Assembly (NCBI GenBank): GCA_026874595.1 | Contig: CM049318.1 | Location: 55,629,250-55,693,249 of the forward strand | Origin: Sipunculus nudus | Taxonomy: Eukaryota > Annelida > Sipuncula > Golfingiida > Sipunculidae | Direction: 5' to 3' | DNA length: 64,000 nt | Position numbers and translations under genes: made by a program | Shown: in pieces, positions 60,465 through 64,000 of the stretch | How the letters are laid out: each line of letters starts with the position of its first letter | Position numbering within the stretch: position 1 is the stretch's first letter | Notes under the pieces: generated by a model | Databases searched by the model: none | Told to the model about the DNA's origin: nothing | Seen by the model: only the letters and a program-made list of their open reading frames with translations

Positions 60465-62403
60465 ATGCCCCCGCCACAAAGTGGCCGGGGGATATAGTTT
60501 TACCCATGACCGTCCTTCCTTTTTTTCGCAATGCCTGCAGATAATGGCCTGATTTTTGGTGTGTGGGCAGATAATGACCAGTTACAGATCGAGTTCGCGC
60601 TTCGTTCCGGTTGACCTACTTTTGACCGTTTTACGGCTCCTAAACTTAAAAAATTTCATGAAAATAGAAATTTTCATGACAAATACACATGTGCGGACTT
60701 TTTTCGCAAAGCCTGCAGAAATTGGCCTGATTTTTTTGGTGTAGGTAGATAATGACCAGATATAGATCGAGTTTGCGTTTCGTCACCATTGACCTACTTT
60801 TGACCATTTAACGGCTCCTTAACTTAGAAAATTTCATGAAAAATAGAAATTTTCATGACAAATACACATGTACGGACTTTTTTCGCAATGCCTGCAGATA
60901 TTGGCCTGATTTTTGGTGTGTTGGCAGATAATGACCAGGTACAGATCAAGTTCGCGTTTCGTCACCATTGACCTACTTTTCATTGTTTTACGGCTCCTAA
61001 ACATAGAAAATTTCATGAAAAATATAAATTTCCATGACAAATGAAAATGTACAGCCGTTTTAAGCCCTCAGCTCATAGGCTGATGGGCTATTGTCGTCAT
61101 CCAAGCTGTCCGTCTGTCCGTCTGTCTTGCCGTCAGTCTGTCCGTCCGTCTGTCTGTCCGTCTGACATCCATCCGTCCGCGTCTATTAATTTTTACCTTG
61201 TGAGCAGGATTTCTCTAAAACGTTTCACGGTTGGAATTTTATTTAATCAGTGAAGATGTATATTGATAAAATCTCAGTCAAGTTCGAAGATGGGTGACCT
61301 TGACCCATTTTTCTACATTTTAGAGCTGATTATAGAAAAACACTCAGAAGCTTATATCTCAGGAACCATTGTGTGGATTTTCACAAAACTTACTATGATC
61401 ATTGGGACTGATGGTCTGTACGTGCTGCACAACTTTGGTGGCGCCACCTGCAATTTCTAATTTTTTAATCAATTTTTATCGGATTTTTCAATTTTAGCCT
61501 TGTGAGCGGGATATCTCTAAAAGGATTCACCATTGGAATTTTATTTCATCAGTGAAGATGTATATCAACAAAATTTTGGTCAAGTGCAAAGATGGGTGAC
61601 CTTGACCTATTTTTCTTTGTTTTAGAGCTGATTTTTTGTGTGGATTTTCACAAAACTTACTTTGATCATTTGGAATGATGGTCTGTGCATGCTGCACAAT
61701 TTAGGTGGCACCACCTACAATTTCAGATTTTTTAATGAATTTTTATAAGAATTTTCAATTTTGACCTGTTGTGCAGGATATCTCCAAAAGTATTCAACAC
61801 AGGAACTACAGTGCCAATGCATGACATTTACAAAATTTTGGTCAAGTTCAAAGCTGGGTGATCTTGACCTACTTTTCAAGGTCACAGAACTTGGTATAGA
61901 AAAAAAGGAGCTTATTTCTCAGGAAGCATTTGGTGGATTGTTATGGAACATGGTACATACCTCTCTAATTAAATTTATAACTGATTATTAGCTTTTGCTA
62001 ATATTCTAGTTTTGCAATGCAATGCTCACAGATACCAGCCTAATGTTTGGTCTGTTGGCGCATAATGACCACTTACAGATCTGATCATTTAGTTCGCGTT
62101 TCGTCCCAGTTGACTTATTTTTGACCATATAACAGATCCGGAACATAGAAATTTCATGAAAGACAGAAATTTTTATGAAAATGCACGTATGGACTTTTTT
62201 TTCACAATGCCTGAGAGATACTAGCCTGATTTTTTGTGTGTTGCTTGATAATGACCCGTTACAGATCGAGTTTGCATTTTGCCCTTGTTGACCTACTTTT
62301 GACCATATGACACCTCCTGAACTTAAAATTTTTTTTACAAAATTTAACAAATGTTTCTAATTTGCCCCAGGCGGGGGCATTCGTGTCGTTCCGACACATA
62401 TAG
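60465..62403. mobile_element. H3 element, unit 3
   Basis: Starts AATGCCCCCGCCAC. The inverse arm GGCGGGGGCATT (about 62370) is a perfect match to the start. Then hairpin GTGTCG-TTC-CGACAC and ATATAG, the usual CTAG changed by one base. The core has one 178-bp unit fewer than unit 1. An H2 element is nested at 61063-62009. Confidence 0.75.
61063..62009. mobile_element. H2 element nested in H3, unit 3
   Basis: Begins AAGCCCTCAGCTCATAGGCTG and a (GTCC/GTCT)n run; ends GCTAATATTCTAG (62006-62009). At the same H3 position as in unit 1. Confidence 0.7.
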
Positions 62404-62959
62404 TTTAAAGGCTCATATTGTATTAACTTGCTTGGTCCAGATTCAGGCAGGCCACTGGAGGTCAGCTTTGCCAGGGTACCTGTTATGTAATGGGTCACTG
62501 GGGAGATCCCCTGCTGTAACGGGTGTACAGATGTTCTCATATCAACCCCCCCACCCCCATGGAAATGAAAAGGAAATAAAACTTTGTTTGTCCTGTATGT
62601 ATATGCAGAGGTGTTGTTATTGCCACCATTCCCCCTCCCCTGCCATTGAGTCTATATTGTAAATGTGTAAAATGTTAAATTAAAAAACAAAATAGTATTA
62701 GAAAAACATCATGATTTAATTTAAACATATTCGTGTCTCAGGAAAATGGGACAAAAAGTGATCAGCTCTGTCATTCTAGGCCCAAAGATAAGGAGAAATT
62801 CAGAGGAGACCTGGATGAAAAACTAAGGTCTGAAAATAGATAAGGTCTATAAATACTTAACTGGGTATGAGGTAAGATCAAGGTGACTTGAAAAGACTAC
62901 ATGCTTAGTGGATGTGATATTTTTGGCTATAGAGCGGGTACATTGTTTATTAAGGTGTG

Positions 62960-64000
62960 TAGCTGTCTCTAGTTTAGGCCCGTCCTTCTAATAGCAAACA
63001 GCCTTTTCGAGCATTAATCCTACTCTACTTTCGTTGACTGATATGCTCTATGTGTGGGCGCCATGTGGCCTTTTTTTTGTAAAAAAATAACACCCAAGAA
63101 TCTGGCAGCGGCGGAATCTTTTAAATTCTCCCATATCAATTATAAGGGTTCAAAATATTTTGGTTTGTACGCTTTACTAAACAAAACCGTTTGTGTTTCT
63201 GTTGGATTTTGTTTGATTCTCAAGGTGTGGCACCAGTTGCTAATGCGGTCGAGCTTGGCTTGGACTGCGTTGCGTAAATAGCAAACGTTTGAACAAGAGG
63301 CCCAGACGGCTATGTCGTCAGCGTATTATGAAACGCTGACCATTTGTCCCGTCTTTAGAAGGTCGTTAACATACATAATAAAGAGTTAAGGGCTCAGCAC
63401 TGAGCCCTGGGGAGTCCCAGCTTCAAGCCTAATCTCCTAAGATTATGTACCTTTATGATTAACCTTAAGGAATCTATCTGTAAGGAATGAGAAGATTACT
63501 AGTTTATGTGGCAGATGGGATCTCACAACTTTAATGCGGAGACCGCCAGACCATACTACATCAAAGGCCTTTTTTACGTCGAGAAATGTGGGATTATGGA
63601 TTAATGCCCCTTTCCATTAAATCGGAAAATATTCCCATGAAATGCACAGTAGGTTTGCAATTCCCCCAAGACAGGGTCTGGCATTTTCTGTAGCATTTTG
63701 TGAGTTTGTCCAGACCAGGAGCCGATATGCCTTTGGATTTGGCAAGAGCTTACTGCTGCGTTGTCGTCACCGTCTTCCGTGGTCGGGTTTTCTAGATGAT
63801 AAAACAATGTTTTATTTTTATCAATTATTTGTTTAGCTGTGTTTAAAAATTCATTCTTGAAGTCAGGGTATGTCGGGATGTGGTGTTTTTGCAAATAGAT
63901 CTGCACGAGAATATGTTGAGCAGCAGCCGTGCCGTCAGGGCGTATTAGGGGTTTAGCCTGACCTGTATTTGGGTTTAATTTAGAGTTATACAAACATTTG
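62960..64000 (-). mobile_element. Jockey/I-type LINE remnant, unit 3 (cut by window end)
   Basis: Reverse-transcriptase part as in unit 2, with YADDI at 63311-63325, the GTPQGSVLSP block near 63400 and LDVKKAFDVVW near 63560. The upstream frame (63601-63993) is open to the window edge. Nearly identical to unit 2 by eye. Confidence 0.75.

Larger units (their letters stand above)
59754..62670. mobile_element. H4 element of unit 3, interrupted by H3, right end missing
   Basis: The 5' hairpin is at 59754-59782. The nested-H4 site (about 60023) and the H1 satellite site (about 60099) are empty. An H3 element is inserted at 60465. Confidence 0.6.
49746..64000. repeat. Tandem segmental duplication, unit 3 (continues past the window)
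   Basis: Same order as unit 2. Distinguishing features: an H3 element as in unit 1, a local 1.0-kb tandem duplication (52733-54750), an 11-nt deletion in the galactosyltransferase, and no nested second H4 copy. Confidence 0.85.

Overview
The window looks like a piece of a bivalve mollusc nuclear genome. It is AT-rich, intron-bearing and gene-poor. Most of it is made of non-autonomous rolling-circle-type elements resembling the 'pearl' / Helentron-associated elements known from bivalves: a terminal hairpin, a short tetranucleotide microsatellite, a core of tandem repeats, a subterminal inverted repeat, a second hairpin and a CTAG or CTTG end, inserted at T-T. The organism is inferred from repeat style and gene types; no species can be named from the sequence alone.

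Layout. Positions 1-8875 are a transposon graveyard: a SWIM + PHD zinc-finger protein relic split by a short hAT element with a perfect 8-bp target duplication; direct repeats; two tRNA-derived SINE-like segments on the minus strand; a Helentron-like element (5327-7508) with a second one nested in it; a TTAA-flanked MITE; and a second TIR MITE. Positions 9411-18777 hold a PRDM-like (PR/SET + C2H2) gene on the plus strand: a candidate small first coding exon (9418-9517), a 6.7-kb intron loaded with repeats, and a large last exon (to 18500). Its finger array is cut by an in-frame stop, and recognisable finger coding continues, with a frameshift, to 18768.

From about 20200 to the right edge lies a tandem segmental array of at least three units, about 14-15.5 kb each (roughly 20200-35650, 35651-49745, 49746-end). 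Every unit starts with a single-exon GT31 beta-1,3-galactosyltransferase-like gene on the minus strand. The unit-1 copy is intact (347 aa). Unit 2 carries a 1-nt deletion in a T run and has lost about 935 bp directly upstream of its ATG. Unit 3 carries an 11-nt deletion. The unit-2 gene is a mosaic: its 5' half matches unit 1 and its 3' half matches unit 3. Behind each gene come nested Helentron-like elements, a conserved block without elements (possible 5' non-coding exons), another Helentron-like element serving as landing pad for different insertions in the three units, and a decayed Jockey/I-type LINE on the minus strand.

Because the units are paralogous, they give filled and empty sites: one element (with a second nested inside it) is present in units 1 and 3 and cleanly absent in unit 2; another, carrying a 280-bp satellite, is present only in unit 2; a third is present only in unit 1. 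This supports the element boundaries and the T-T target independently of any database. Two motifs recur across the elements: the palindrome GGTGGCGCCACC, and dense AGGTCA half-sites like those bound by nuclear receptors. I saw no tRNA gene that looks functional, no rRNA, no CRISPR array and no rolling-circle Rep/helicase gene.
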